5,884 bases of DNA from Clostridium sp. CAG:1024 (GCA_000432015.1 HF985427.1:3944-9827), one strand, 5' to 3'. Positions 1-5,501 are shown, counted from the first letter of the stretch. Notes: a model not told the origin generated them from the sequence alone. Made by a program: numbers and translations.

Positions 1-492
1 AATCAGATCACCCAGCGGCTGGGCGGCGAGCCGATTGACTTTCTCAAACGGCCGGAGATGTTCCGGGGGATTCTGGTCATCTCCAACATCATCAAAACAT
101 CCGGTTATTCCACCATCGTCTATCTGGCGGCACTGGCGGGCGTGAGCCCAACGCTGTATGAAAGCGCGGCCATCGACGGCGCCAATCGCTGGCAGATGCT
201 CACGCACATCACGTTGCCCCGCATCATGCCCTGCATCATGATCATGCTGATCCTGCAGCTGGCGTCGCTGTTAGTCTCCAACTTTGATCAGGTTTACAAC
301 CTGTACAACAACTATGTGTTGTCCACCGGCGACGTGCTTTCCACATATATCTATCGCATCAGTCTCGGCGGCAGCGGCACGGACTTTGAGCTGTCCACCG
401 CGATGAACTTCCTGCTCAACACGATGGGCCTGATCGTGGTGCTCATCGCCAACAAGTTCGTCAACAAGCTCGACGTGCAGGGCATCTTCTGA
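1..492 (+). CDS. Carbohydrate ABC transporter permease, LplB-like (5' end outside window)
   Basis: Inner-membrane permease subunit of a sugar/oligosaccharide ABC importer (binding-protein-dependent transport permease family, MalF-type, LplB/YtcP subgroup). The frame is open from base 1, giving the last 163 residues of a protein usually near 300 aa. The cytoplasmic EAA loop that docks the ATPase is intact: residues 54-73 of the visible part, with E-S-A-A-I-D-G-A followed by H-I-T-L-P. Hydrophobic segments flank it (about residues 23-47, 77-91 and 136-152), and the C-terminus ends in the usual short G-I-F tail. The stop at 490-492 is followed after 16 nt by a second permease start, the standard two-permease layout of such operons. 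The binding protein is not in the window, and this subfamily often uses a shared ATPase encoded elsewhere. The substrate cannot be read from the sequence. Confidence 0.93.
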   Translation, partial: NQITQRLGGEPIDFLKRPEMFRGILVISNIIKTSGYSTIVYLAALAGVSPTLYESAAIDGANRWQMLTHITLPRIMPCIMIMLILQLASLLVSNFDQVYNLYNNYVLSTGDVLSTYIYRISLGGSGTDFELSTAMNFLLNTMGLIVVLIANKFVNKLDVQGIF

Positions 493-508
493 GAAAGGGG
501 GAAGGCAA

Positions 509-1171
509 ATGAAGCGGCAATCTCTTAACCGTGCGGGGCTGACGCGGCGTTCCATGCTGCAGACCGTCGGGTTCAATTTTTACGATGTGTTCGTATACGC
601 GTTTTGCATCCTCTTTGCGCTCATCTGCGTGTACCCCATGTGGTATGTGCTCATCTGCTCCATTACCCCGTATGAGGAGTATATCAAGGGCGGGCTGATG
701 CTCTGGCCCACGGGCGGCGTGGACCTGCAGTATTATCAGGCCATCTTCAACACCAAGGCGTTCACTACCAGCATGTGGATTTCCGTCAGCAAGACGGTGC
801 TGGCCACGGTGCTCTCGCTGCTGGTCACCTCCACGATGGCGTACGCATGCAGCAAGGTGCATATCCGCGGCATGAAGCTGGTCAACGCGCTGGTCGTGTT
901 CAACCTGTTTTTTACCGGCGGCCTCATTCCGCAGTACATACGTTTCCATGACTTGAGACATTCTGCGGGAACAAATATGCACGAACTGACGGGCGATTTT
1001 TTGACTGTTGCTACGATACTTGGACACTCGCTCAAAAATATGGGTATCTCTCTCGGCGTGACAGGTAATCTCGATATTACTACCCGCCATTACGTTGAAG
1101 TGCGAAACACGCGCAAAGCAGAAGTCTTGAGAACCTACCACAAAGCAGTTATGAATTCATTTGTATTATAA
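509..1171 (+). pseudogene. Truncated second ABC sugar permease (YtcP/LplC-like) fused in frame to integrase C-terminus
   Basis: The open frame starts at 509 behind a good ribosome binding site (AAAGGGGG at 494-501). Residues 1 to about 143 are the N-terminal half of a MalG-type sugar ABC permease (YtcP/LplC subgroup, usually about 290-300 aa). There is a first membrane helix near 27-50 with the typical Y-P-M-W-Y-V-L stretch, a second near 87-114, and a third near 123-143 ending in F-F-T-G-G-L-I-P-Q-Y. Homology to permeases stops there. The EAA loop and the last three helices are missing, so it cannot be a working permease. From R145 the frame continues as a tyrosine recombinase C-terminus (separate entry). 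The permease half is GC-rich with G/C third positions; the tail is AT-rich. The fusion is probably a deletion or insertion scar, or an assembly chimera, rather than a functional hybrid protein. Confidence 0.85.
938..1171 (+). pseudogene. C-terminal fragment of tyrosine recombinase (phage/ICE-type integrase)
   Basis: Residues 145-220 of the fused frame match the end of the catalytic domain of the phage-integrase family. The box II motif H-D-L-R-H carries the catalytic H147 and R150. I-L-G-H at 170-173 gives the third catalytic position (H173). T-R-H-Y at 192-195 places the nucleophilic tyrosine at Y195, followed by a short basic/helical tail. The arm-binding and core-binding domains and the first catalytic arginine are absent, so the piece is inactive alone. 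Base composition is far more AT-rich than the permease it is joined to. Integrases usually sit at one end of their element, which fits this piece being a remnant of an integrative element or prophage. The exact join lies in about 935-941 and cannot be fixed without the parent sequences. Confidence 0.85.
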
Positions 1172-1267
1172 TCTTGACAGATTGATATTTTCTATGAGGA
1201 TATTAGTACTGATTAAGAGAAGCAATAAGTCCAATTATTTGAAATCAGCCGAATAGCCCATCTCCAA

Positions 1268-1345
1268 CTACTTTGTTGGTGCTTTTGTTGTATTAAAAAT
1301 TCTGTCCCATGGCGCAGGTTCTAATTTGATAAAATCTAGATTTTT
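1268..1345 (-). pseudogene. Possible C-terminal coding remnant on the reverse strand
   Basis: Read on the minus strand from 1345 down to a TAG stop at 1270-1268, the AT-rich segment gives about 25 residues of protein-like composition (K-N-L-D-F-I-K-L-E-P-A-P-W-D-R-I-F-N..., ending K-A-P-T-K). An in-frame TAA at 1348-1346 sits right at the composition boundary, so if real it is the tail of a gene cut off at that edge, converging on the integrase fragment. There is no start codon or ribosome binding site and I do not recognise the family. It could easily be chance. Confidence 0.2.
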
Positions 1346-1351
1346 TTATAA

Positions 1352-1897
1352 ATGAAGCATCGGGACAAGCTGGAGCCCCTCTCTTACTTCGATAAGCTCT
1401 ACATATTGCGCGGAAAGAATCGCGCGCTGGCCATCGCTCAGGGGAAACCCGTCGTGCTGGACCGGCTGGCGCTGCGCCGGCACGTGAACGAATATTACGC
1501 GGCGCGCCCCGGCCTCGCCGCAGCGCCGGACCCGGTGTGGGAAGCCATCCTGACGAACGGGGAAGCGCCCATCGACGTCATTTGCCGCGCCGCGGGGGAC
1601 TTTTCCCGACCGGCGGCGCCCGCCCCCTTCCGGGGCGGCGCGCGGCCATCCCTTGCGCCGGCGGACGGTTTTCCGAATTGCATGCGGGGACAATGCGGAC
1701 ATCCCGCTGTACGGCCGGTCGTGACGACAGATGTCAAGGCCGTGTTTGGCATACTGCGAACAAAAATGTACGAAAAAGTTTATTTGTGCTTCATTATATA
1801 TAAAATAGTGTTGCGCGTATGGTATAAATACGATAGAATAAGGTCAAAGATAATGTCGAGCCATATATGTTATCTCAAAAATCTGTTTCTTCCATGA
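1352..1897 (+). CDS. Hypothetical protein, likely a gene fragment; only about 1352-1620 looks coding
   Basis: The open frame encodes up to 181 aa and is not recognised. Codons 1 to about 90 look genuinely coding: GC-rich third positions and a soluble, mixed helix-like sequence (for example Y-F-D-K-L-Y-I-L-R-G-K-N-R). From about 1600 the sequence becomes proline/arginine/glycine-rich. After about 1750 it turns AT-rich and overlaps the promoter region of the next gene, so the last 40-60 codons are probably not a natural C-terminus. The ATG follows directly on an in-frame TAA and has no Shine-Dalgarno, and it coincides with the edge of the AT-rich foreign segment. The likeliest reading is a 5'-truncated host gene whose true start was lost at that edge, perhaps also frameshifted near 1600. 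No function is proposed. Confidence 0.35.
   Translation: MKHRDKLEPLSYFDKLYILRGKNRALAIAQGKPVVLDRLALRRHVNEYYAARPGLAAAPDPVWEAILTNGEAPIDVICRAAGDFSRPAAPAPFRGGARPSLAPADGFPNCMRGQCGHPAVRPVVTTDVKAVFGILRTKMYEKVYLCFIIYKIVLRVWYKYDRIRSKIMSSHICYLKNLFLP
1811..1839 (+). promoter_or_regulatory. Candidate promoter of the DeoR-family regulator gene
   Basis: TTGCGC (1811-1816) and TAGAAT (1834-1839) are separated by 17 bp in the AT-rich gap about 80 bp before the regulator. The -10 is good (5 of 6) but the -35 matches only 3 of 6. The spacer contains a short inverted repeat, CGTAT at 1816-1820 and ATACG at 1828-1832, in a place where an autorepressor could act. Assignment rests on motif match only. Confidence 0.35.
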
Positions 1898-1919
1898 AAC
1901 GCGAAACTAGGAGAAGAGA

Positions 1920-2684
1920 ATGCTGATCAAAAGAATGCAATTGATTTGCGACAAGCTGGAGGAAGACGGCAGTGTGGGCATACGTCCACTGAGCGAGGAA
2001 CTGGGCGTAACGGAAAAAACAATTCGGCAGGACCTGATCAAAATGGAGAACATGGGGCTCTTGGATCGCGTGCGTGGAGGAGCGGTCGCAAAGCGAACCA
2101 CAAACGGCATCTTTCCCATTAACGATAGAAGAAAGCACCATACGGACGAAAAGAGACGAATCGGACGTGCCGCCGCGCAGCTCATCAAGGATGGCGACAT
2201 CGTCATCATCGACAACGGCACGACCACACAGGCACTCGTCGAATTCATCAAAAACAAGCGGATTATCGTAATTACCAACGACCTGATCATTACCAACGCC
2301 CTCAAGGATTGCCCGTCGATCACGCTTTATTCGACCGGCGGGAAGCTCCGGAGGGATGCCGACAACTACTCCTTCGTCGGCCAGGATACGATCCATACGA
2401 TCCAGCAGAAGAACGCCTGCATAGCGTTTATCGGGACCAGCGCCTTTTCTTTTGAACAGGGCCTCATGACGTTTTCCGAGGAGGAGGCGGAGGTGAAGCG
2501 CGCGATCATCCACGCCGCCGTCCAGAAGGTCTGCCTTGCGGATTCGACAAAACTCGGCGAAATCGCGCTTGCCTGCTTTGCCGCCATATCGGATATCGAC
2601 GTATTGATTACGGATACGGGGGCAAATTCAAAAGAACTGGAGAAGCTGGAAAAAGAAGGAGGCGTACAGGTGCTCGCCGTTTGA
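1920..2684 (+). CDS. DeoR-family transcriptional regulator
   Basis: 254 aa, the normal length for DeoR/GlpR-type sugar-phosphate-responsive repressors. An N-terminal winged helix-turn-helix (about residues 4-56) has the family signature around V-T-E-K-T-I-R-Q-D-L and ends in the G-L-L-D-R-V-R-G-G-A wing. The C-terminal DeoR sensor domain (about 75-230) shows D-N-G-T-T-T at 98-103, T-N-D-L at 120-123, S-T-G-G at 138-141, the F-I-G-T-S segment near 170, E-E-E-A-E-V-K-R-A at 187-195, and A-D-S-T-K-L-G at 207-213. These positions bind a phosphorylated sugar effector in characterised members. The start is fixed by AGGAGA at 1909-1914, 5 nt upstream. It is followed after 16 nt by a flavodoxin-like gene and lies upstream of a PTS operon whose promoter carries tandem repeats, so it is the obvious candidate repressor of that operon. 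The effector is unknown. Confidence 0.95.
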   Translation: MLIKRMQLICDKLEEDGSVGIRPLSEELGVTEKTIRQDLIKMENMGLLDRVRGGAVAKRTTNGIFPINDRRKHHTDEKRRIGRAAAQLIKDGDIVIIDNGTTTQALVEFIKNKRIIVITNDLIITNALKDCPSITLYSTGGKLRRDADNYSFVGQDTIHTIQQKNACIAFIGTSAFSFEQGLMTFSEEEAEVKRAIIHAAVQKVCLADSTKLGEIALACFAAISDIDVLITDTGANSKELEKLEKEGGVQVLAV

Positions 2685-2700
2685 CGGCGGAGAAGTCGAT

Positions 2701-3270
2701 ATGCTGGGTTGGATATTAAAAGTGGCCGCCCTGGCGGTGCTGATCGCGGTTTTGCTCTATTTAAGATCATATTATGTGTTTTTGCGGCGCCCGCAAAAGG
2801 CGGACGAGAAAGTGCTGCCCGCACGCAGGCGGGAGGCGCAGGCCGATCAGGCGCTTGAAGCCGCGCCGAAGAAAGCGCTGCTGCTGTATCAGGACTCCCG
2901 CCACGGCACGCTTGGCAGGATGGCGCAGATCGTAGCGGAGGATATGTGCAAAAACGGGTATGAGGTGACGATGAATCACCCCTCCTCGAAGCTGCAGTAT
3001 GATCCCATGGACTACGATCTTCTTGCGTTTGGCTCGCCCGCTTATCTTGGAGCGGCGTCAAAGCTGCTGGCCGATTTTGTCAAGGCCAATCCCTTTACAC
3101 ATAAGATGGTGTTTGTATTTGTCACAGGGCTTACGCCGGAGGACAAACGGGAGATTCTCCAGCTGAGAGAAACCATACCCAAGCACAACCGGTTCGTGGG
3201 CATCAAGCTCCACAAGCGGGACGAAAGCAGACTCAAGGAGTTTTTGGCGGAAGGGAAGATTTACCAGTAG
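2701..3270 (+). CDS. Membrane-anchored flavodoxin-like protein
   Basis: 189 aa. A single N-terminal hydrophobic helix (residues 4-28) is followed by a basic, charged linker (about 29-56) and then a flavodoxin-like alpha/beta domain from K58. A first beta strand A-L-L-L-Y leads into the probable FMN-phosphate loop S-R-H-G-T-L-G-R-M (66-74). A second flavin-facing loop, G-S-P-A-Y-L-G-A (111-118), follows D-Y-D-L-L-A-F-G-S in the way flavodoxins show. The domain is short (about 130 aa) and lacks the C-terminal flavodoxin extension. The basic residues after the helix suggest the domain stays on the cytoplasmic side (positive-inside rule). A ribosome binding site (GGAG within 2688-2695) lies just before the start, 16 nt after the regulator's stop, so the two genes are probably co-transcribed. 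FMN binding and an electron-transfer role are inferred; a partner reductase is not in the window. Confidence 0.8.
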   Translation: MLGWILKVAALAVLIAVLLYLRSYYVFLRRPQKADEKVLPARRREAQADQALEAAPKKALLLYQDSRHGTLGRMAQIVAEDMCKNGYEVTMNHPSSKLQYDPMDYDLLAFGSPAYLGAASKLLADFVKANPFTHKMVFVFVTGLTPEDKREILQLRETIPKHNRFVGIKLHKRDESRLKEFLAEGKIYQ

Positions 3271-3365
3271 AGCGTGGCGGCGGTCTGGCCTTTCGGACGC
3301 ACACAGGTCATGGCGGCGGTGTTCCGCCCTTTCGCAGGCATGATAAGAGAGCGGGCCAAGCAGGA

Positions 3366-3403
3366 GGCCGGCAAGCGTAGCGCGTTTGCCGGCCCTCTTT
3401 TTC
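3366..3403 (+). terminator. Rho-independent terminator of the regulator-flavodoxin unit
   Basis: GGCCGGCAA (3366-3374) pairs perfectly with TTGCCGGCC (3386-3394). Up to three further pairs (one G-T) extend the stem inward, and it is followed by the T-rich run CTCTTTTTC. It lies about 95 nt after the flavodoxin-like stop and in front of the PTS promoter, so it insulates the two transcription units. Confidence 0.85.
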
Positions 3404-3561
3404 TGTTTGCAGGCGGCATTCATAATTAAAACGAATCTAAAATTCGCCCAATTTTGAAAGAAAGCATCCCTAAAAATGCGGGAATATGGGCATTTTTGTG
3501 AAGAAACAAGAAGATATATACCGATTTATACTCAAAAAAGACACAATTTAGATTTATTCTC

Positions 3562-3590
3562 TTGACAACCCCCCGTTAATGTGAGAAAAT
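3562..3590 (+). promoter_or_regulatory. Promoter of the PTS operon
   Basis: A perfect -35 TTGACA (3562-3567) is 17 bp from GAAAAT (3585-3590), which is preceded by TG at 3582-3583, making an extended -10 (TGnGAAAAT). The weak -10 is thus compensated by the -35 and the TG. Transcription would begin near 3597, inside the tandem repeats that directly follow. This is a sigma-A type promoter by motif. Confidence 0.75.
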
Positions 3591-3620
3591 ACGAACGTAA
3601 ACGAACGAAAACGAACGAAT
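3591..3620 (+). promoter_or_regulatory. Tandem 10-bp repeat array, probable DeoR-type operator
   Basis: Three contiguous direct copies with an exact 10-bp period: ACGAACGTAA, ACGAACGAAA and ACGAACGAAT. The first seven bases are identical in all three. The array starts immediately after the -10 box and spans the predicted transcription start, so a protein bound there should block initiation. Direct repeats with CGAA/TTCG cores at about one helical turn are typical of sites bound by several DeoR-family repressors, and such a gene lies upstream. Binding by that particular protein is inference. Confidence 0.65.
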
Positions 3621-3744
3621 CGGAAGTAGGATACCGTTCATACTCTGCAAATATATAACAAATATATAAAATGAAGAGCGATCGCAGTATTTTTGCAGAT
3701 AATACCCGATGTTCGGGATATCAAATAACAAAGGAGTGTCACGT

Positions 3745-5028
3745 ATGGAAAAGAAAAAAGGGTCCTGGAAGTGGCTGGAGAAATTCGGCGCCTGGATCGA
3801 AAAGCGCATCGCGCCACCACTGGTAAAGTTTGGTAACCAGCGCCATATGGCGGCCATTCGCTCCGCCTTGATCAGGATTATCCCCCTGATCATCGTTGGC
3901 TCGATTCCGTTGATCTTTACCAGCCTTCCGTTTGAAAGCCTTGCGAACTTCTTTGCGCCGGTTGTGCCCGCTCTCAACACGCTCAACGGCATGACGATGG
4001 GCTTTATGAGCCTGTACCTCTCGGTCAGCCTTGGTGCCGAGCTGGCGAAGGCTTACAAGATGGAGCCCATCACGGCGGCGATGGTTTCCCTCGCATGCTT
4101 CTTGATTACGGCGGCGCCGATCGGCGATGGCGTGATGGCAGTTGCCAACTTCGGCGGCAGCGGCATGTTTACCGTGTTCATCACGACGATTATTGTCGTG
4201 GAGTTCATGCGCCTGTGCCGCGACAAGCACATCGGCATCAAGATGCCGGAGCAGGTCCCGGAAACCATTTCCGCTTCCTTCTCCGCGCTGGTCCCGATGG
4301 CGATTTTGCTCGTTTTCTTCTGGGTGATCAGCGTTGTCCTCAAGTTCGACCTCACGGCGCTGCTGTCCAAGGTCATTTCCCCGCTGATGTCCCTGACGGA
4401 TACCTGGTATGCGGTTGTGCTTTGTACACTGTTCCTCACGGCGCTCTGGTTTGTGGGCATCCACGGCGGTTCCTTTACCGTCTGGGGCGTGCTGTATCCG
4501 TTCCTTGTGGCCGGTATTGCGGAAAACGCGGCGGCGCGTGCGGCCGGTGAGGAAATGGTCCGCGTGTTCACCGAGCCCTTTGTGTTCAACTGGATCATGG
4601 TCGGCGGCGTCGGCTTTACGTTACCGCTCATCGCCATTTTCTGGAAATCCAAGTCGATACGCCTGCGCGAGGTGACCCGCGTTGAGCTGGCCCCGGGCCT
4701 CTTCAACATCAACGAGCCGTTTATGTTCGGCATTCCGATCGTGCTCAACCCGATCCTGTTGATCCCGTTTGTCGGCATCAGCGTGTTTGCCGGTCTGTAT
4801 GGCTATATCCTGACCAGGGTTGGCCTCATCAGCACGACGTTCGTACAGACGCCGTGGTCCATTCCGCCGCTGATCGGGCCGTACCTCTCCACCGGCGGCG
4901 ACTGGAGAGCCGTTGTGGCGCAGGTTATCCTGATCGTAATCGTCGGCATCATGTGGTACCCGTTTGCCAAGATTTGGGAGAAGAGGTGCATTGCGGAGGA
5001 AACCGGCGTAGCAGAGGTAGCCGAGTAA
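3745..5028 (+). CDS. PTS lactose/cellobiose-family EIIC membrane component
   Basis: 427 aa, typical for a free-standing EIIC of the Lac/cellobiose (ChbC/CelB) family, the membrane channel that takes up a sugar while it is phosphorylated by EIIB. A short amphipathic N-terminus (about 1-30) precedes about ten hydrophobic segments. The signature loops are present: G-I-H-G at 238-241 (within F-V-G-I-H-G-G-S-F) and N-I-N-E-P at 321-325 (within L-F-N-I-N-E-P-F-M-F-G-I-P-I-V-L-N-P). H240 and E324 correspond to the substrate/phosphorylation-site residues of the ChbC fold. The start at 3745 is chosen over an in-frame ATG at 3709 because AAAGGAG (about 3729-3735) is spaced correctly for it, and the upstream ATG sits inside a small stem with no ribosome binding site. 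The substrate is not determinable; cellobiose, chitobiose and other beta-glycosides or sugar conjugates are possible. The EIIB gene follows after 91 nt. Confidence 0.95.
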   Translation: MEKKKGSWKWLEKFGAWIEKRIAPPLVKFGNQRHMAAIRSALIRIIPLIIVGSIPLIFTSLPFESLANFFAPVVPALNTLNGMTMGFMSLYLSVSLGAELAKAYKMEPITAAMVSLACFLITAAPIGDGVMAVANFGGSGMFTVFITTIIVVEFMRLCRDKHIGIKMPEQVPETISASFSALVPMAILLVFFWVISVVLKFDLTALLSKVISPLMSLTDTWYAVVLCTLFLTALWFVGIHGGSFTVWGVLYPFLVAGIAENAAARAAGEEMVRVFTEPFVFNWIMVGGVGFTLPLIAIFWKSKSIRLREVTRVELAPGLFNINEPFMFGIPIVLNPILLIPFVGISVFAGLYGYILTRVGLISTTFVQTPWSIPPLIGPYLSTGGDWRAVVAQVILIVIVGIMWYPFAKIWEKRCIAEETGVAEVAE

Positions 5029-5052
5029 CGAACAAGTCCTGAAAGCAGGCAT

Positions 5053-5094
5053 AAATGTACGTATGGGGGAAAGCATAACCCCATACGTACATTT
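5053..5094 (+). repeat. Perfect 16-bp intercistronic hairpin between EIIC and EIIB
   Basis: The arm AAATGTACGTATGGGG (5053-5068) is exactly complementary to 5079-5094, with a 10-nt loop (GAAAGCATAA). It is followed by GAATCT and not by a T run, so it is not a standard terminator. It lies 25 nt after the EIIC stop and 25 nt before the EIIB start codon. A role in RNA processing, in protecting the EIIC transcript or in reducing read-through is likely but inferred. An in-frame ATG inside the left arm (5063) is not taken as the EIIB start. Confidence 0.85.
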
Positions 5095-5119
5095 GAATCT
5101 AAGAAAGAGGAGAAGGTCA

Positions 5120-5440
5120 ATGCTGCGAGTTGTTATTTTATGCGCGATGGGAATGTCTTCCAGCGTTATTGTCAATGCAGTCCGAAAGTCTGCCGCTGCG
5201 CGGGATATGGAAATTGATATCCACTGCCAGCCGTCTCTGAACTTTAAGGATCAGGACTTCAATGCGGTGGACGTTGTGCTGCTTGCACCGCAGATTCGCG
5301 GGCAGGCTGCGGATATCAGGGAGTACCTCAAGGGCTACTCCGTGGCGATCGGTGAGATTGGCATGTACGAATACGCGCTGGCGAAGGGGGACGTTGTGCT
5401 GGACAACATCCTGAAGCTGGCAGAACAAAAGCAGGGCTGA
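5120..5440 (+). CDS. PTS lactose/cellobiose-family EIIB component
   Basis: 106 aa cytoplasmic phosphoryl-carrier domain. It accepts a phosphate from EIIA on a cysteine and passes it to the sugar bound by EIIC. The N-terminal strand V-V-I-L leads into the active-site loop L-C-A-M-G-M-S-S-S with Cys8 as the phosphorylated residue, matching the family's C-x-x-G-M-S-[ST]-S pattern. The later segment V-D-V-V-L-L-A-P-Q-I-R matches the conserved central strand (A-P-Q). The start at 5120 is set by AGGAG within AAAGAGGAGAAGG (5105-5116). The same frame opens at 5063, but that would put the start inside the hairpin and add 19 residues before the first strand. It lies in the same operon as EIIC; the needed EIIA is not seen in the window and may lie further downstream or elsewhere. 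Confidence 0.95.
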   Translation: MLRVVILCAMGMSSSVIVNAVRKSAAARDMEIDIHCQPSLNFKDQDFNAVDVVLLAPQIRGQAADIREYLKGYSVAIGEIGMYEYALAKGDVVLDNILKLAEQKQG

Positions 5441-5463
5441 AGTATCCCTGGAAGTGTTAAGGC

Positions 5464-5482
5464 CATCCGATCAGATCGGATG
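5464..5482. repeat. 19-nt palindrome ahead of the SIS gene
   Basis: CATCCGATC and GATCGGATG are perfect reverse complements around a single central A. It sits in the 61-nt gap between the EIIB stop and the SIS-protein start, about 20 nt before that start and just upstream of its ribosome binding site. It can act as a two-fold protein-binding site or, as RNA, fold into an 8-bp stem with a 3-nt loop. No promoter is obvious beside it, so an RNA role is at least as likely as an operator. Confidence 0.65.
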
Positions 5483-5501
5483 CAGAACGGAGGTTAGACG
5501 A

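Larger units (their letters stand above)
938..1351. mobile_element. AT-rich foreign segment, probable relic of an integrative element
   Basis: A segment of about 410 bp is clearly richer in A/T than the genes on both sides. It begins with the integrase fragment and ends at a run of T followed by TAAATG, where GC-rich coding-like DNA resumes abruptly. Bases 1172-1351 hold no convincing forward gene. They contain a perfect 14-bp palindrome (AAAATCTAGATTTT, 1331-1344), a small CCAAC/GTTGG stem near 1267-1282, and a TTGACA hexamer at 1174-1179 without a well-spaced -10. Only one copy of each edge is in the window, so no attachment-site repeat can be shown. It is called a mobile-element relic because of the recombinase fragment and the composition change; a metagenomic assembly join is the main alternative. 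Confidence 0.4.
3271..3744. other. Intergenic regulatory region between the flavodoxin-like gene and the PTS operon
   Basis: These 474 nt hold no credible gene. In order: a GC-rich tail with a repeated 10-mer TGGCGGCGGT (3275-3284 and 3311-3320) and a small GGCGG/CCGCC stem; the terminator at 3366-3403; an AT-rich stretch with inverted repeats CGAAT/ATTCG (3432-3446) and AAAAATGC/GCATTTTT (3472-3479, 3490-3497); the PTS promoter with its tandem repeats (3562-3620); and a leader of about 150 nt. The leader carries a near-repeat AAATATATAA (3649-3658, 3660-3669), a possible long-range pairing TCTGCAAA/TTTGCAGA (3644-3651 with 3692-3699) and a CCCGA/TCGGG stem (3705-3717). Confidence 0.7.

Noticed and set aside
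1174..1206. Outward promoter in the AT-rich island (TTGACA at 1174)
   Set aside because: No acceptable -10 hexamer occurs 16-18 bp downstream; the nearest A/T-rich hexamers are at 13 or 21 bp.
1305..1335. tRNA 3'-end-like stretch (GCAGGTTCTAAT) as an attachment site
   Set aside because: It resembles a T-loop, but the 3' side does not pair with the 5' side of the arm and no acceptor stem is present.
1616..1660. Very GC-rich imperfect hairpin (GCCCGCCCC / GGGGCGGC) as a terminator
   Set aside because: No T run follows on either strand and the sequence is simply GC-rich low-complexity; it may fold but there is no support for termination.
3310..3429. 39-codon open frame starting M-A-A-V-F-R-P
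   Set aside because: It lacks a ribosome binding site and runs through the clear Rho-independent terminator, so it is very unlikely to be a gene.
3709..3744. Upstream in-frame start for EIIC at 3709
   Set aside because: No Shine-Dalgarno precedes it and it lies in a small stem, whereas 3745 has AAAGGAG at good spacing and gives the usual N-terminus.
3739..4464. Long reverse-strand open frames under EIIC (also 4053-4778)
   Set aside because: They are antisense to a convincing membrane protein gene, and their His/Arg/Asn-rich or Thr/Ser-rich composition is what mirrored GC-rich codons give.
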